From NCBI RefSeq assembly GCF_003987145.1, contig NZ_PIPL01000003.1, positions 1 through 64,000 of the forward strand: 64,000 bases of DNA, in the 5' to 3' direction. Below the pieces are notes generated by a model. The model saw only the letters and a program-made list of their open reading frames with translations. It searched no databases and was not told where the DNA came from. This document shows, piece after piece, positions 44,146-52,906 of this stretch. Source of the stretch: Aliidiomarina minuta. GTDB taxonomy: Bacteria > Pseudomonadota > Gammaproteobacteria > Enterobacterales > Alteromonadaceae. The position numbers and the translations under genes were made by a program. Within the stretch, counting starts at the first letter, position 1. Each line of letters starts with the position of its first letter.

Positions 44146-46422
44146 ATGCGACACGGATTGATAGTTTTAGGTACGCTCTTTTTACTGAGTGGCTGTTTTG
44201 CGGGAGCTGACTCGGATGATGAGGCGGAGAGTGAATTTGCGCAGATGATGCGAGTGGTCAACGATGAGCCACAGAGCCTTGAGTTATTGTCGGAAGATAG
44301 TGACTATGAATTAGTCAGCGTGGGATCGCCAGAGCATGGCCAGCTTGAGGTGGATGGCCGGGTTATTACCTATACTCCATCACCTGGTTTTGCTGGGGTG
44401 GATGCGTTGACCTATCGGGTAGTTTTGGACGATAAACAGCAACAGATTAATCTCAATATTGATGTCGTACAGGAAGTGACTATAGCCGGACGTGTTTTTG
44501 ATCAGCCGATACCTTATGCACGGGTGACCACTGAGTACGCTGGTGAGTTGTTAGAAACTGAGGCGGATGCTCAGGGTTTTTATGAATTCACCTTCGACAT
44601 ACAGGATTTGGAACTGGACGATACTCTGATCATAAAAGCTCGTGGTGTCAGCCGGGTAGCGCAGGAAGATGTCAGTTTGCAAACTATTATAGTGCCCCCG
44701 GCCCGTTTACTTTCTTTGATGAACGACGAGCGCCGGGTGACCCGTGAGCAGTTGAATGACGTCCAAATCACTCAGTTAAGTACCGCCTATTCCGTTATGG
44801 TGCTCAGAGGCATCGCCTCTGCGTCTACGCTTAGTCAGGAAGAAGTTGATCAGCGCTCTCAGCAGCTTGACCCGGACCAGTTAATCCACATGGCCGGAGT
44901 GATTAAACTGTTGGTCGACGACAGTGCCTTTCGTCTGCCCAGTGGTTACGGCCACGTATTGCAGCTGTTGCAAAGCGAAAGCGGTTATCAGAATTACCTG
45001 AATACACTACTGCAGAACGGCGAACCCGGAGATGATCTGACGCGGGCGATCACCCACACACTGCGGGATGACCAGGTGATGCCGCAGTTCGCATCTGATG
45101 ACTGGGCTGCTTCTTACGTATTGACCCAGCCTGTGCATGCTGATTATACCCCGATGCATGCTAAGCAGGGCTGGAGGTTCATAGAGCTGGGCGATGCCGG
45201 CGATGGCCGGGCGTCGTCAGAAGGCGATTCAGCGCATCGCCTGCAATGGCAGAGCAATGCTTCAGGCGTGCAGGTAAACCTGATCCATCCGCGTGAGCAG
45301 GAATTTGAAATAAGCGTGCGCGAAGCCTTCGATCACATGCCTAACCGTGCAGAGTTGTGGCGCCTTTGGGGGAATATGGACAGACCGGTCACAGTTACCT
45401 TAGCTATTGATGAGCTGGAACTGATGCCATTGCGCCAGCAGTCGTCGGTTTTTGCCCCTGTGGTAGCACTGGAAAGTGGCTATTTCAAAGCATTCCAGTT
45501 TACTGCCCGGGGCCAGCAGCATCAGGTGGATGCGCGACCTTATGCGGGCAGTCGCAGCACTTATTTAATGTCCGATCGTAGTCTGCTGAGCGCACGGCCT
45601 GATTACTTTGCTGAGCATGGCATTGTAGGGAGCTGGGCGCTGGGCCAGACGGCTGCAGGTGGCCAGCAGGGCCTGGGCGAAGCGGATATTTTCAGGTTTT
45701 ATCAGAACGGTAGCTTTAGCAGTGAGTTTCAGCAGCTATCCGGTGACTGGCAACTGAATGAAGATGATGGCCGCCTGACGCTGGAGTTTGCGGAAGGGCC
45801 GACGGAAATCTGGCAGGTCAGTTTTGCAGCCGAAAACATGGCTTCAGCACTGGTACGTACTGAAGAAAATGAACAGCTTAGCGAAGAGTTGCGGGTATTA
45901 CTGCCAATAACACCGGGTTCCATCAGCCCGCGCCTGTTTATTAACAGCAGTAGTCAGCAGTTACAGGTGGTGGCCAGTGACTTTCTGAATCCGGGTTTTT
46001 ATAATGCGCAGGGCGAGTTGCAGGCACATCCGGACTGGCGTGGTTATCAGATTACCGATGATAATCGGGGTTTTGCGGTAAGTTTCACTTGTGGTGAGCA
46101 GCTTTCACTGTATCGGCCCTGGTGCCAGAATAATTTCCGTCATCAAAATGAAGCGCCGATGAGCTGGACACAGGAGTCTGACGAAATGGCCATGCGTTTA
46201 GAGGATTTCAGCGATTTATGTGTTGCCGGAGATTGCCTGGAACAGCGCTGGAAACCCCTGGTGGATAGCGAAGACAGCTTTGTTGTGTTGGCATGGCAGC
46301 GCGTGTTGGTTGAAATCGAAGATGATCAGGAAAACCTGCAAGCGGACTGGAATAATGGCTGGAATATGCTGACAAGACCACAAATTCAGGTCATTACACC
46401 CAGACCTTTAGCCGGCCGTTAA
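44146..46422 (+). CDS. Large orphan lipoprotein with a cadherin/Ig-like N-terminal domain
   Basis: A 758-residue predicted lipoprotein (lipobox LLSGC, Cys17) that I cannot assign to a family. Residues about 40-110 resemble a bacterial Ig/cadherin-like repeat (GQLEVDGRVITYTPSPGFAG, DALTYRVVLD). A carboxypeptidase-regulatory-like strand region follows (IAGRVFDQPIPYARVT), then a helical stretch and a long beta-rich region. The ATG at 44146 has AGGA six bases upstream; the earlier in-frame start does not. Its stop shares TTAA with the convergent rsmJ. A role in surface or envelope binding is likely, but unproven. Confidence 0.72.
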   Translation: MRHGLIVLGTLFLLSGCFAGADSDDEAESEFAQMMRVVNDEPQSLELLSEDSDYELVSVGSPEHGQLEVDGRVITYTPSPGFAGVDALTYRVVLDDKQQQINLNIDVVQEVTIAGRVFDQPIPYARVTTEYAGELLETEADAQGFYEFTFDIQDLELDDTLIIKARGVSRVAQEDVSLQTIIVPPARLLSLMNDERRVTREQLNDVQITQLSTAYSVMVLRGIASASTLSQEEVDQRSQQLDPDQLIHMAGVIKLLVDDSAFRLPSGYGHVLQLLQSESGYQNYLNTLLQNGEPGDDLTRAITHTLRDDQVMPQFASDDWAASYVLTQPVHADYTPMHAKQGWRFIELGDAGDGRASSEGDSAHRLQWQSNASGVQVNLIHPREQEFEISVREAFDHMPNRAELWRLWGNMDRPVTVTLAIDELELMPLRQQSSVFAPVVALESGYFKAFQFTARGQQHQVDARPYAGSRSTYLMSDRSLLSARPDYFAEHGIVGSWALGQTAAGGQQGLGEADIFRFYQNGSFSSEFQQLSGDWQLNEDDGRLTLEFAEGPTEIWQVSFAAENMASALVRTEENEQLSEELRVLLPITPGSISPRLFINSSSQQLQVVASDFLNPGFYNAQGELQAHPDWRGYQITDDNRGFAVSFTCGEQLSLYRPWCQNNFRHQNEAPMSWTQESDEMAMRLEDFSDLCVAGDCLEQRWKPLVDSEDSFVVLAWQRVLVEIEDDQENLQADWNNGWNMLTRPQIQVITPRPLAGR

Positions 46423-47198
46423 TAAGGCTGTTTGTTGTAGATATCAAAGCGGTGTTTTTTGCTGATCACCTGGTTGCTGGGGTTTTGTCCGCCCAGCACT
46501 GGGGCTTTCACCGGCCGCTTTACCACTACCCGGTGAGTCGCTAGCGCTAACGCCGCAGGTAATAGATTATCAGCATCCGGGTCGGCCCCGACCAGGTTTT
46601 GCAGCATCTGCATGTCTTTTTTTACCTGGGCTGATTTTTCCCGATGCGGAAACATAGGATCCAGATAAATCGCCATCGGAGGCTGGTTGCGCAAACTCTG
46701 CATGGTTTTTGAATCCAGTAAACTGCCACAAGGCAACACCTGAATATGAGTAGACATCCAGGATCCCGTCTGAGGATCCTGAGCGGCACGTTCGATAGCA
46801 TTGGTCAGCAGTGCGTGAATAGCCGGGTGTCGCTCTAGCAGGCGTACTTCACAGCCTGCATGGGCCAGAATCATGGCATCCCGGCCCAGCCCGGCTGTGG
46901 CGTCCAGAATGCTCGGCCGATGGCCTTTAGCAATGCCCAGTGCCCGCACAATAGCTTCCTGACGCATGCCGCCAGCCTGGCGTCGCCAGGCTTGTTTGCC
47001 CCGAACAAAGTCGGGTAATAGCGGACTGGTTTTGGGTTGTTCCCGCCAGCGCAGTTGCAATCCCTGAGCTGAAAGCTCAAGCACAAAAGGATGTTCATTG
47101 TCCGCCACAGCCAACCCAAAACGTTGTGCCATAGCTGCCGCTGCTGCGCTAAATTCAGGTTCGGCGGCGATAAGCGGCACTTGCTGGTCAGCGATCAT
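46419..47198 (-). CDS. rsmJ: 16S rRNA (guanine1516-N2)-methyltransferase RsmJ
   Basis: Methylates G1516 of 16S rRNA using S-adenosylmethionine. The 259-residue protein has the family motifs ILDATAGLGRDAMILAHAG and YLDPMFPHREKSAQVKKDM, plus the late HRVVVKRP. It starts eleven bases inside the end of elaA and is the last gene of the aroK-to-rsmJ run. Confidence 0.94.
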   Translation of the reverse strand: MIADQQVPLIAAEPEFSAAAAAMAQRFGLAVADNEHPFVLELSAQGLQLRWREQPKTSPLLPDFVRGKQAWRRQAGGMRQEAIVRALGIAKGHRPSILDATAGLGRDAMILAHAGCEVRLLERHPAIHALLTNAIERAAQDPQTGSWMSTHIQVLPCGSLLDSKTMQSLRNQPPMAIYLDPMFPHREKSAQVKKDMQMLQNLVGADPDADNLLPAALALATHRVVVKRPVKAPVLGGQNPSNQVISKKHRFDIYNKQPY

Positions 47199-47637
47199 TA
47201 CGGTACCTCATGTCCTGATGGGGTATGCCATCTTCCAGGTAATCGTCACCTTCGCTGATAAAGCCCAGTGAGGTATAAAAGTCCAGTAAGTAGAGCTGGG
47301 CACCGATAACGATTTCAGTGCATTGCTCGCGATTCAGAACCAGGCTCATGGATTCTTCCATTAACTGACGGCCTAACTGCTGACCGCGGGCATGTTCTGC
47401 GACCACCACGCGTCCAATTCTGGCGGGTTGTTCTGCGGAACCTGGACGTATACGGGCATAAGCTACCAGTTCATCCGCATGGTAGCCGAGCAAATGCAGC
47501 CAGTTCATATCATCGCCGTCGGCATCGGGGTATGGGCAGTTTTGCTCAACTACAAAGACATTCTGACGCAACGCCAACAAGTCGTAGAGTTGGGTCAGGG
47601 ACAAGTCGCTGAATGCTTTCAGTTGCCATGTTGTCAT
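47188..47637 (-). CDS. elaA: ElaA-family GNAT acetyltransferase
   Basis: A 149-residue GNAT acetyltransferase matching ElaA in its start (WQLKAFSDLSLTQLYDLLALR), the motif VFVVEQNCPYPDADGDD, the acetyl-CoA loop RGQQLGRQLM and the late LDFYTSLGF. The acceptor is unknown. It overlaps rsmJ by eleven bases and lies 14 bases after dam. Confidence 0.9.
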   Translation of the reverse strand: MTTWQLKAFSDLSLTQLYDLLALRQNVFVVEQNCPYPDADGDDMNWLHLLGYHADELVAYARIRPGSAEQPARIGRVVVAEHARGQQLGRQLMEESMSLVLNREQCTEIVIGAQLYLLDFYTSLGFISEGDDYLEDGIPHQDMRYRNDR

Positions 47638-47651
47638 CGCTAGCTGGCTCC

Positions 47652-48494
47652 TCAGGTAATAGGGTTAGCCGGGTAATAGGCAAGCAGTTCCGCTACTTTA
47701 TTACGGGTGCTTCCATTCTGACTGATATAGCGGTGTACCATCAACTCGGTTAATTCAGCACGTTTATAAAATAGTCGGGCATGTTCAGTGTCATGGTTAC
47801 TGATAAGCACCGGAATACCCCGTTTAAATGCCGCCTGTTCAGCTTTCTGAGCGAGAATACCCTGCTCGGTAAAACTAAAACCACCACTGGCGTAACTGGT
47901 AAAGTTAGCGCTTACTGTGAGGGGCAGGTACGGCGGGTCACAGTACATGACCTGACCCTTGCGTGCGCGGCGAAAACTGTTTTGAAATGGCTGGCAGGTA
48001 AAAGTCGCGCGTTTTGCTTTTTCGGCGAAGAACTCAAGCTCGGCTTCGGGAAAGTAAGGTTTCTTATATTTGCCAAAAGGCACATTAAACTGGCCACTGC
48101 CATTATAACGGCACAAACCGTTGTAACCATGCCGGTTGAGGTATAAAAACAGCAGTGAGCGGGTATAGGTATCCGTGCTCAGGTTGAATTCGCGACGCAG
48201 GGCATAAAAAGCATCGGCATTGTTCTGCAACGGCGTAAATAACTGTCTGGCATCGGCGATAAAGGTTTTTGGCCGTCTTTTGACAACCTGATACAGATTG
48301 ATCAGGTCCTGATTAATATCATTGAGCAGGTATTTATCGTAGTTACTATTTAAAAATACCGAACCGGCACCAACAAAAGGCTCGATCAGCTTGTCGCCGG
48401 GCGGTAGTAGTTTATTAATCGACTCAACCAGGCTGTATTTGCCGCCGGCCCACTTCAGAAAAGCGCGATTTTTTTTGGCTGACGGCTGGCTCAT
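47652..48494 (-). CDS. dam: DNA adenine methylase Dam
   Basis: A 280-residue class-alpha N6-adenine methyltransferase, expected to methylate GATC and so direct mismatch repair and replication timing. Motif FLKWAGGKYSL near the start and PFVGAGSVFLN bind S-adenosylmethionine; the catalytic motif is DPPYLPL. Its ATG overlaps the damX stop by four bases, in the classic aroK-aroB-damX-dam order, so it is the housekeeping enzyme and not a restriction partner. Confidence 0.95.
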   Translation of the reverse strand: MSQPSAKKNRAFLKWAGGKYSLVESINKLLPPGDKLIEPFVGAGSVFLNSNYDKYLLNDINQDLINLYQVVKRRPKTFIADARQLFTPLQNNADAFYALRREFNLSTDTYTRSLLFLYLNRHGYNGLCRYNGSGQFNVPFGKYKKPYFPEAELEFFAEKAKRATFTCQPFQNSFRRARKGQVMYCDPPYLPLTVSANFTSYASGGFSFTEQGILAQKAEQAAFKRGIPVLISNHDTEHARLFYKRAELTELMVHRYISQNGSTRNKVAELLAYYPANPIT

Positions 48495-49996
48495 TCCAGG
48501 ACTACAGCCAGTTCGTTATGGATTGCCGCTACGGACTTGGGCCAGGGCTGTAATTCACCCAGTGCATCGTCTTGTTCCAGGTATGCTCTGGCTTCTTCAG
48601 CACTGGCGAAACGGCCTAGTGTTATGACATACCAGTCGCTATCGTTGCGCTCGGTATGATAAATCATAGTGTCCAGCTCGTTTTCAAATTCACTGAGGAA
48701 ACTTTGCAGGCGGTTTTCTTCGCTAAAGGCACCAATCTGCAATACATAGCTGTCTGCTTCGGCTTTCCACAGGGCCTGGTTGTCATAGCTATTCAGCCAG
48801 TCATTTTCCGCCGCATCCACCTCTGCAATGGGAGCAGTTGTGTCTTCAGCCGGTGCTTCTGGTGCTTCTTCAACTTCAACTTCAGCATCCTGCAGCGCCT
48901 GTAATGGCTGTACCAACTGAAAACGCAGGTCGCGTTCAGAGCGGTTTTCCTGACTGCTTTGCCGTAGGCGGCTGAGCATATCTCCGTAATCCAGTGTAGT
49001 TGGGCTGGTGGCTTCTGGTTCGGTCTCTTCGGCCGCGGTTTCAACTACTGTGTCAGGTCCCTGTCCTGGCGGAGTCTGCTCAATGGCACTCTCCTGCTCT
49101 CCGGAGGGTTCTGCGCTTAGTTTGTCCTGCAAAGTTTCGCGGTGCAGGAACAAAGTGAAGGCCAGGCTGAGCAAGGCTGCAACGGCAACAATAACCAATA
49201 CCTTATTGTGCGCCGCCGACAACCACGAGCTGTTGCGCTTAGAGTTATCGTTTTCCTGCCCCGGGCTCTGTTGAGGCTTAGGTTTAGGGGGCATGACCAG
49301 ATCTTGTAATTTTTTCTGAATGTCGCCAGGGTAACCGCCCATGCCGGGCAACAGCTCACGTAGCCTGTGGTCGCTGACTTGCACGGGTTGGGTGTCCAGC
49401 AGGGAACGGGCAAACCAGGCTTTTTCAGTGCTATTAAAAGGCTCTACTTTAAGCACTACGGGGGGCTCAGCGGCACCCAGCGATAAGCCTTTTTTAGCTC
49501 TGGCTGCCCAGTCTAAGGACCCTGCAAGAATAACGCTAAAACGGGTTTGTCGTGTATTTAACTCGCTGTTAGCCAGCAGCGACTGAAACTCAGTCAATAT
49601 GGCGGGGGGTAAACCAGATGCGTCATCAACAACAATTACAATATGCTGGGTGCCGCTCTTCAGGTTACGTTGCAGAGCCTCTTCCAGAGTGTCTTGCGTA
49701 GCGTAGGCATCCAGTTGCACCAGTTGTTTAAGCAAGCGCTTACGAATTGAAGTGGGTTGCAGGTTCCCGGGGCTCGGTAGATAGGCCAGATTGGCATAAT
49801 CGGATGCCTGCTCCAGAAAAACTTCAAGAATAGATGACTTGCCGGCACCTTGCGGCCCGCAGAGCAGAATAATCTGTTCGCTGAATGCAGTATGGTTATG
49901 CAGGCGCTCCAGCATTTCCTGCTGGCTGGCGGTTATCTGCAGAGGCATCGCCAGGCTATCAGCTTCAATTTCTGTGACGTCGTCAATGTTAAGCAT
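48491..49996 (-). CDS. damX: DamX-like SPOR-domain protein with AAA ATPase domain
   Basis: A 501-residue inner-membrane division-associated protein. An N-terminal AAA/ATPase region has Walker A GPQGAGKSS (47-55) and a Walker B-like IVIVVDDAS. One membrane helix lies at about 265-285, then an acidic, Pro/Glu-rich linker. The C-terminal SPOR domain (about 418-498, YVLQIGAFSEENRLQSF) binds denuded septal peptidoglycan. It lies two bases after aroB and overlaps dam. Confidence 0.92.
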   Translation of the reverse strand: MLNIDDVTEIEADSLAMPLQITASQQEMLERLHNHTAFSEQIILLCGPQGAGKSSILEVFLEQASDYANLAYLPSPGNLQPTSIRKRLLKQLVQLDAYATQDTLEEALQRNLKSGTQHIVIVVDDASGLPPAILTEFQSLLANSELNTRQTRFSVILAGSLDWAARAKKGLSLGAAEPPVVLKVEPFNSTEKAWFARSLLDTQPVQVSDHRLRELLPGMGGYPGDIQKKLQDLVMPPKPKPQQSPGQENDNSKRNSSWLSAAHNKVLVIVAVAALLSLAFTLFLHRETLQDKLSAEPSGEQESAIEQTPPGQGPDTVVETAAEETEPEATSPTTLDYGDMLSRLRQSSQENRSERDLRFQLVQPLQALQDAEVEVEEAPEAPAEDTTAPIAEVDAAENDWLNSYDNQALWKAEADSYVLQIGAFSEENRLQSFLSEFENELDTMIYHTERNDSDWYVITLGRFASAEEARAYLEQDDALGELQPWPKSVAAIHNELAVVLE

Positions 49997-49998
49997 AG

Positions 49999-51084
49999 TT
50001 ATAAGGCGCGAACTTCAGCCACGCACTGCTGCAGGGTTGAGTCTGAAATATCAGTGGTAATTTTTGCGGCGCCAATGGCTGTGGGTAACACATACCTGAT
50101 CTGGCCCGCCTGTACCTTTTTATCACGTCCCATGAGCTGTTGCCATTCTGGCCAGCTGATAGTCGAAGGCGCATTAACCGGAAGACCGGCAGCGACCAGT
50201 AAACGTAAAATACGCTGGTAATCCTGGTTGCTTATTAATTCTTCACATTGCGCTACCTGAGCCGCGATGGCCATGCCTGCGGCGACAGCTTCGCCGTGCA
50301 GCCAGTTACCATAACCGCTGGCGGTTTCAATAGCGTGGCCAAAGGTATGCCCTAAATTAAGCAAAGCACGCTGGCCTTTCTCGCGTTCATCGCCAGCGAC
50401 TACATTGGCTTTTATCTGGCAGCTGGTAGCAATGGCATACGTAATGCTTTCGGCATCCAGTTCCAGTAATTTTTTGATGTTGGTCTCTAACCAGGCAAAA
50501 AACTCAGCGTCCGCCATAATGCCGTATTTGATAATCTCAGCAAGTCCTGCTTTCAGTTCACGTTCTGGCAGGGTTTGCAGGCAGTCGATATCTATAACTA
50601 CGGCTTGTGGCTGGTGAAAAGCGCCTACCAGGTTCTTGCCCTGAGGGTGATTAATAGCGGTTTTGCCGCCAACAGATGAGTCAACCTGGGAAAGCAGCGT
50701 TGTGGGTAGTTGCACGAAATCAACGCCACGCTGATAGCTCGCGGCGACAAAACCGGCCAGATCGCCCACCACGCCACCGCCCAGCGCAACGACCGTGCAG
50801 TCACGGCCATAACTGGCGGTAATCAGATGGTCGAGCGCTTGTTGATAGGACTCGAAGTTTTTATAGGCTTCGCCGTCCTGCATAATAAACCAGTTAATCT
50901 GATGGTCCGGCTGCAGGGCCTGTTTAACCTTCTCCAGATACAGCTCCGCCACCCTGGTATTGGTGATGATAAATACCTGGCGCCGTAAGTGCTTCTTTAG
51001 TTGGGAGCTGAGCATCGGCAGCAGTCCGCTGCCGATGCTTATCGGGTAACTACGCGTGCCAAGTTGCACTGTGATTTGCTGCAT
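49999..51084 (-). CDS. aroB: 3-dehydroquinate synthase
   Basis: Second step of the shikimate pathway: closes DAHP to 3-dehydroquinate using NAD and a divalent metal. The 361 residues show the nucleotide motif ALGGGVVGDLAGFVAA, the active-site segment QVDSSVGGKTAINHP and the metal-binding HTFGHAIE and WLHGEAVAAGM. It lies 24 bases after aroK. Confidence 0.97.
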   Translation of the reverse strand: MQQITVQLGTRSYPISIGSGLLPMLSSQLKKHLRRQVFIITNTRVAELYLEKVKQALQPDHQINWFIMQDGEAYKNFESYQQALDHLITASYGRDCTVVALGGGVVGDLAGFVAASYQRGVDFVQLPTTLLSQVDSSVGGKTAINHPQGKNLVGAFHQPQAVVIDIDCLQTLPERELKAGLAEIIKYGIMADAEFFAWLETNIKKLLELDAESITYAIATSCQIKANVVAGDEREKGQRALLNLGHTFGHAIETASGYGNWLHGEAVAAGMAIAAQVAQCEELISNQDYQRILRLLVAAGLPVNAPSTISWPEWQQLMGRDKKVQAGQIRYVLPTAIGAAKITTDISDSTLQQCVAEVRAL

Positions 51085-51108
51085 AGCTTTACCCTGAATG
51101 CAGTGGCG

Positions 51109-51627
51109 CTAAAAGCCCAGCTGATCAATAATTTGAGATGCTACGACTTTAGCACTTTGCTCATCGGTTTCCACTACTACGTCGGCGATTTCTTCGTATA
51201 GCGGGTCACGCGATTCGGCGAGAGTCTCCAATACTTCTCTTGGGTTCTCTGCTTCGGCAATTAATGGGCGTCGTTTATCGCGTTCGGTACGTGCCACTTG
51301 TTTATCAATAGTGGTTTTCAGATACACGACAATGCCGCGAGCCGACAGGCGGTTGCGGTTTTCTTTGCTCATGATGGAACCGCCACCAGTCGCTAACACT
51401 ATGCCCATATGCTCGGTTAACTCACCGATGACTTTTTCTTCACGCGCACGAAAACCTTCTTCACCTTCGAGTTCAAAAACCCAGCTGATATCGGCCCCGG
51501 TCCGTTTTTCGATTTCGGAATCGGAGTCATAAAAATCAAGGTGAAGCGTACGTGCGATTTGTCGACCAATGGTACTTTTGCCAGCACCCATGGGACCTAC
51601 TAGGAATATATTGCGCTTTTCAGCCAT
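51109..51627 (-). CDS. aroK: Shikimate kinase I
   Basis: Phosphorylates shikimate at the 3-hydroxyl. The 172-residue protein has the P-loop GPMGAGKSTIGRQ, the substrate-binding DSDSEIEKRTG, FRAREEKV and ATGGGS, and the lid Arg region RTERDKRRP. It is the first gene after a well-formed promoter and starts the aroK-aroB-damX-dam-elaA-rsmJ run. Confidence 0.97.
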   Translation of the reverse strand: MAEKRNIFLVGPMGAGKSTIGRQIARTLHLDFYDSDSEIEKRTGADISWVFELEGEEGFRAREEKVIGELTEHMGIVLATGGGSIMSKENRNRLSARGIVVYLKTTIDKQVARTERDKRRPLIAEAENPREVLETLAESRDPLYEEIADVVVETDEQSAKVVASQIIDQLGF

Positions 51628-51714
51628 ATCTTGTTTACATCACTTAATAGCTGTTACTTAAAAAGAAACGAGTGTTTTATTAGCACCCCTGAACCTGCGA
51701 AAAAAAGACACCGG

Positions 51715-51743
51715 ATTATCGCAACTTGAGTGCAAAATGGCAA
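51715..51743 (-). promoter_or_regulatory. Promoter of the aroK operon
   Basis: On the minus strand TTGCCA (51743-51738) and GATAAT (51720-51715) are 17 bases apart, each matching five of six consensus bases. The predicted start near 51708 leaves a leader of about 80 bases before aroK. This allows aroK to be expressed apart from the pil-like genes upstream. Confidence 0.7.
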
Positions 51744-51773
51744 CCGATGATAGCTGTTGAGTCGGTTTTATCG

Positions 51774-52484
51774 CTAATTCATGCTCAGCTGTCGTTGCTG
51801 CGAACATGATAAATGGGAAGATAACGCTGAAATTTCAATGCTCTTTTCGTTAATTGCGGTTAAACGCCAGCGTTCACCGGGCAATAAATGCTGTATATAA
51901 ACTCGCTGTAAGCTTGTTGGTTGGGCTGATTTGGAAAGCACTACATAGTTGCGTTGCGGCCAAATAGCACGAATTTGGATGGCGGGTATAGGCGTTTGCA
52001 GGCAAGGAGTCTCTTCCTGAGCTGCTGTATGTTGCTCCGGTGGTGGAGGAAGCAGAGATTCTATATGAGCTAAGTCAGGGCCGCGCTGATAACGCGCGCG
52101 GTTCAGAGTCAGTTGTCCACTGATGTTGCCTTCGTTGGTTTGTAATTGATAAAAATACAGCTGATGAGAACTTTCCGCTATGGCCTTTAGCCAGGCATGA
52201 AAATTGGACCAGTGGCTGCTAAAACGTAGCTGTATACCATGAGACTGAAAGATAAGTTGCTGAATTTGAATATCATGTTGCTGCAACATGTTTTGTAATT
52301 GATTATCGCTGAAAAGTGGCAGTGTCTGCACTGCAGGTTCAGCTGGCATTTTGGTCACTGTGGGAGCGGGCGCTGGCGCCCAGTACCAAGGTAGCCAGGG
52401 CAGAATGCAGAATAACAGTATGCCAGCACGTCGTTGCAAGGACGAAAGTTGAGTCCAGTAAAGGCGTAGCGAATTTAAACTCAT
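51774..52484 (-). CDS. PilO/HofO-like protein, possibly fused to a PilP-like tail
   Basis: A 236-residue inner-membrane protein. One membrane helix (about 18-36, AGILLFCILPWLPWYW) is followed by a PilO-like periplasmic region (NFHAWLKAIAESSHQLYFYQLQTNEGNISGQLTLN). After a Pro-rich linker, residues about 165-236 look like a shrunken PilP/HofP module (LQRVYIQHLLPGERWRLTAINEKSIEIS). In other bacteria PilO and PilP are separate type IV pilus alignment proteins. It overlaps the PilN-like gene by four bases. The family call is from position and pattern, not strong motifs. Confidence 0.6.
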   Translation of the reverse strand: MSLNSLRLYWTQLSSLQRRAGILLFCILPWLPWYWAPAPAPTVTKMPAEPAVQTLPLFSDNQLQNMLQQHDIQIQQLIFQSHGIQLRFSSHWSNFHAWLKAIAESSHQLYFYQLQTNEGNISGQLTLNRARYQRGPDLAHIESLLPPPPEQHTAAQEETPCLQTPIPAIQIRAIWPQRNYVVLSKSAQPTSLQRVYIQHLLPGERWRLTAINEKSIEISALSSHLSCSQQRQLSMN

Positions 52485-52906
52485 AATAACGATACCGCTA
52501 ACCTGATTCGATACCCCTGATTTGAGGTCTGGCTTTGTTGCAGTTCGATGCTCAGTCGTTGCTCTTGCTGTAATTTTTCCTGCCAGTCATAAAACTGGGC
52601 TAAATCGTTGGTAAATAGTTGTACCAGCCATTGCTGACTGGCGTATTCAAGCTGACTGATTTGCAATGAGGGAGGTCTGTTTTGATGCAGTAGCTGCCAG
52701 ACAGTAAAGTGCTGGTGCAACGGTTGAGTCGCGATAGGTGGCGCCTTGGGTAAAGGTAGCGATGGCATAACCTGATCGTTTGGCCAGGAGTGCCAGGTCA
52801 TGATGCAGCCCAGCGCGAAAACGCAAAGACCGCAGCAAAGTTCGAAGCGCATGACTTTAGTTTGCCGTGCTGCCTGCACTGGCCGCGGTCTTGCCAGATT
52901 AAGCAT
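52481..52906 (-). CDS. PilN/HofN-like protein
   Basis: A 141-residue protein starting MLNLARPRPVQAARQ, which recalls the PilN/HofN start (NLLPWR type). A membrane helix follows (about 19-37, LCCGLCVFALGCIMTWHSW), then a short periplasmic domain. I use the ATG at 52906, with GGAG six bases upstream; the longer frame would lie across the PilM-like gene. It overlaps both neighbours by a few bases. It would link a cytoplasmic PilM-like protein to PilO. Confidence 0.62.
   Translation of the reverse strand: MLNLARPRPVQAARQTKVMRFELCCGLCVFALGCIMTWHSWPNDQVMPSLPLPKAPPIATQPLHQHFTVWQLLHQNRPPSLQISQLEYASQQWLVQLFTNDLAQFYDWQEKLQQEQRLSIELQQSQTSNQGYRIRLAVSLL

Noticed and set aside
47652..48494. Adenine methylase as part of a restriction or defence system
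   Set aside because: It sits in the conserved aroK-aroB-damX-dam order and no endonuclease gene is adjacent.
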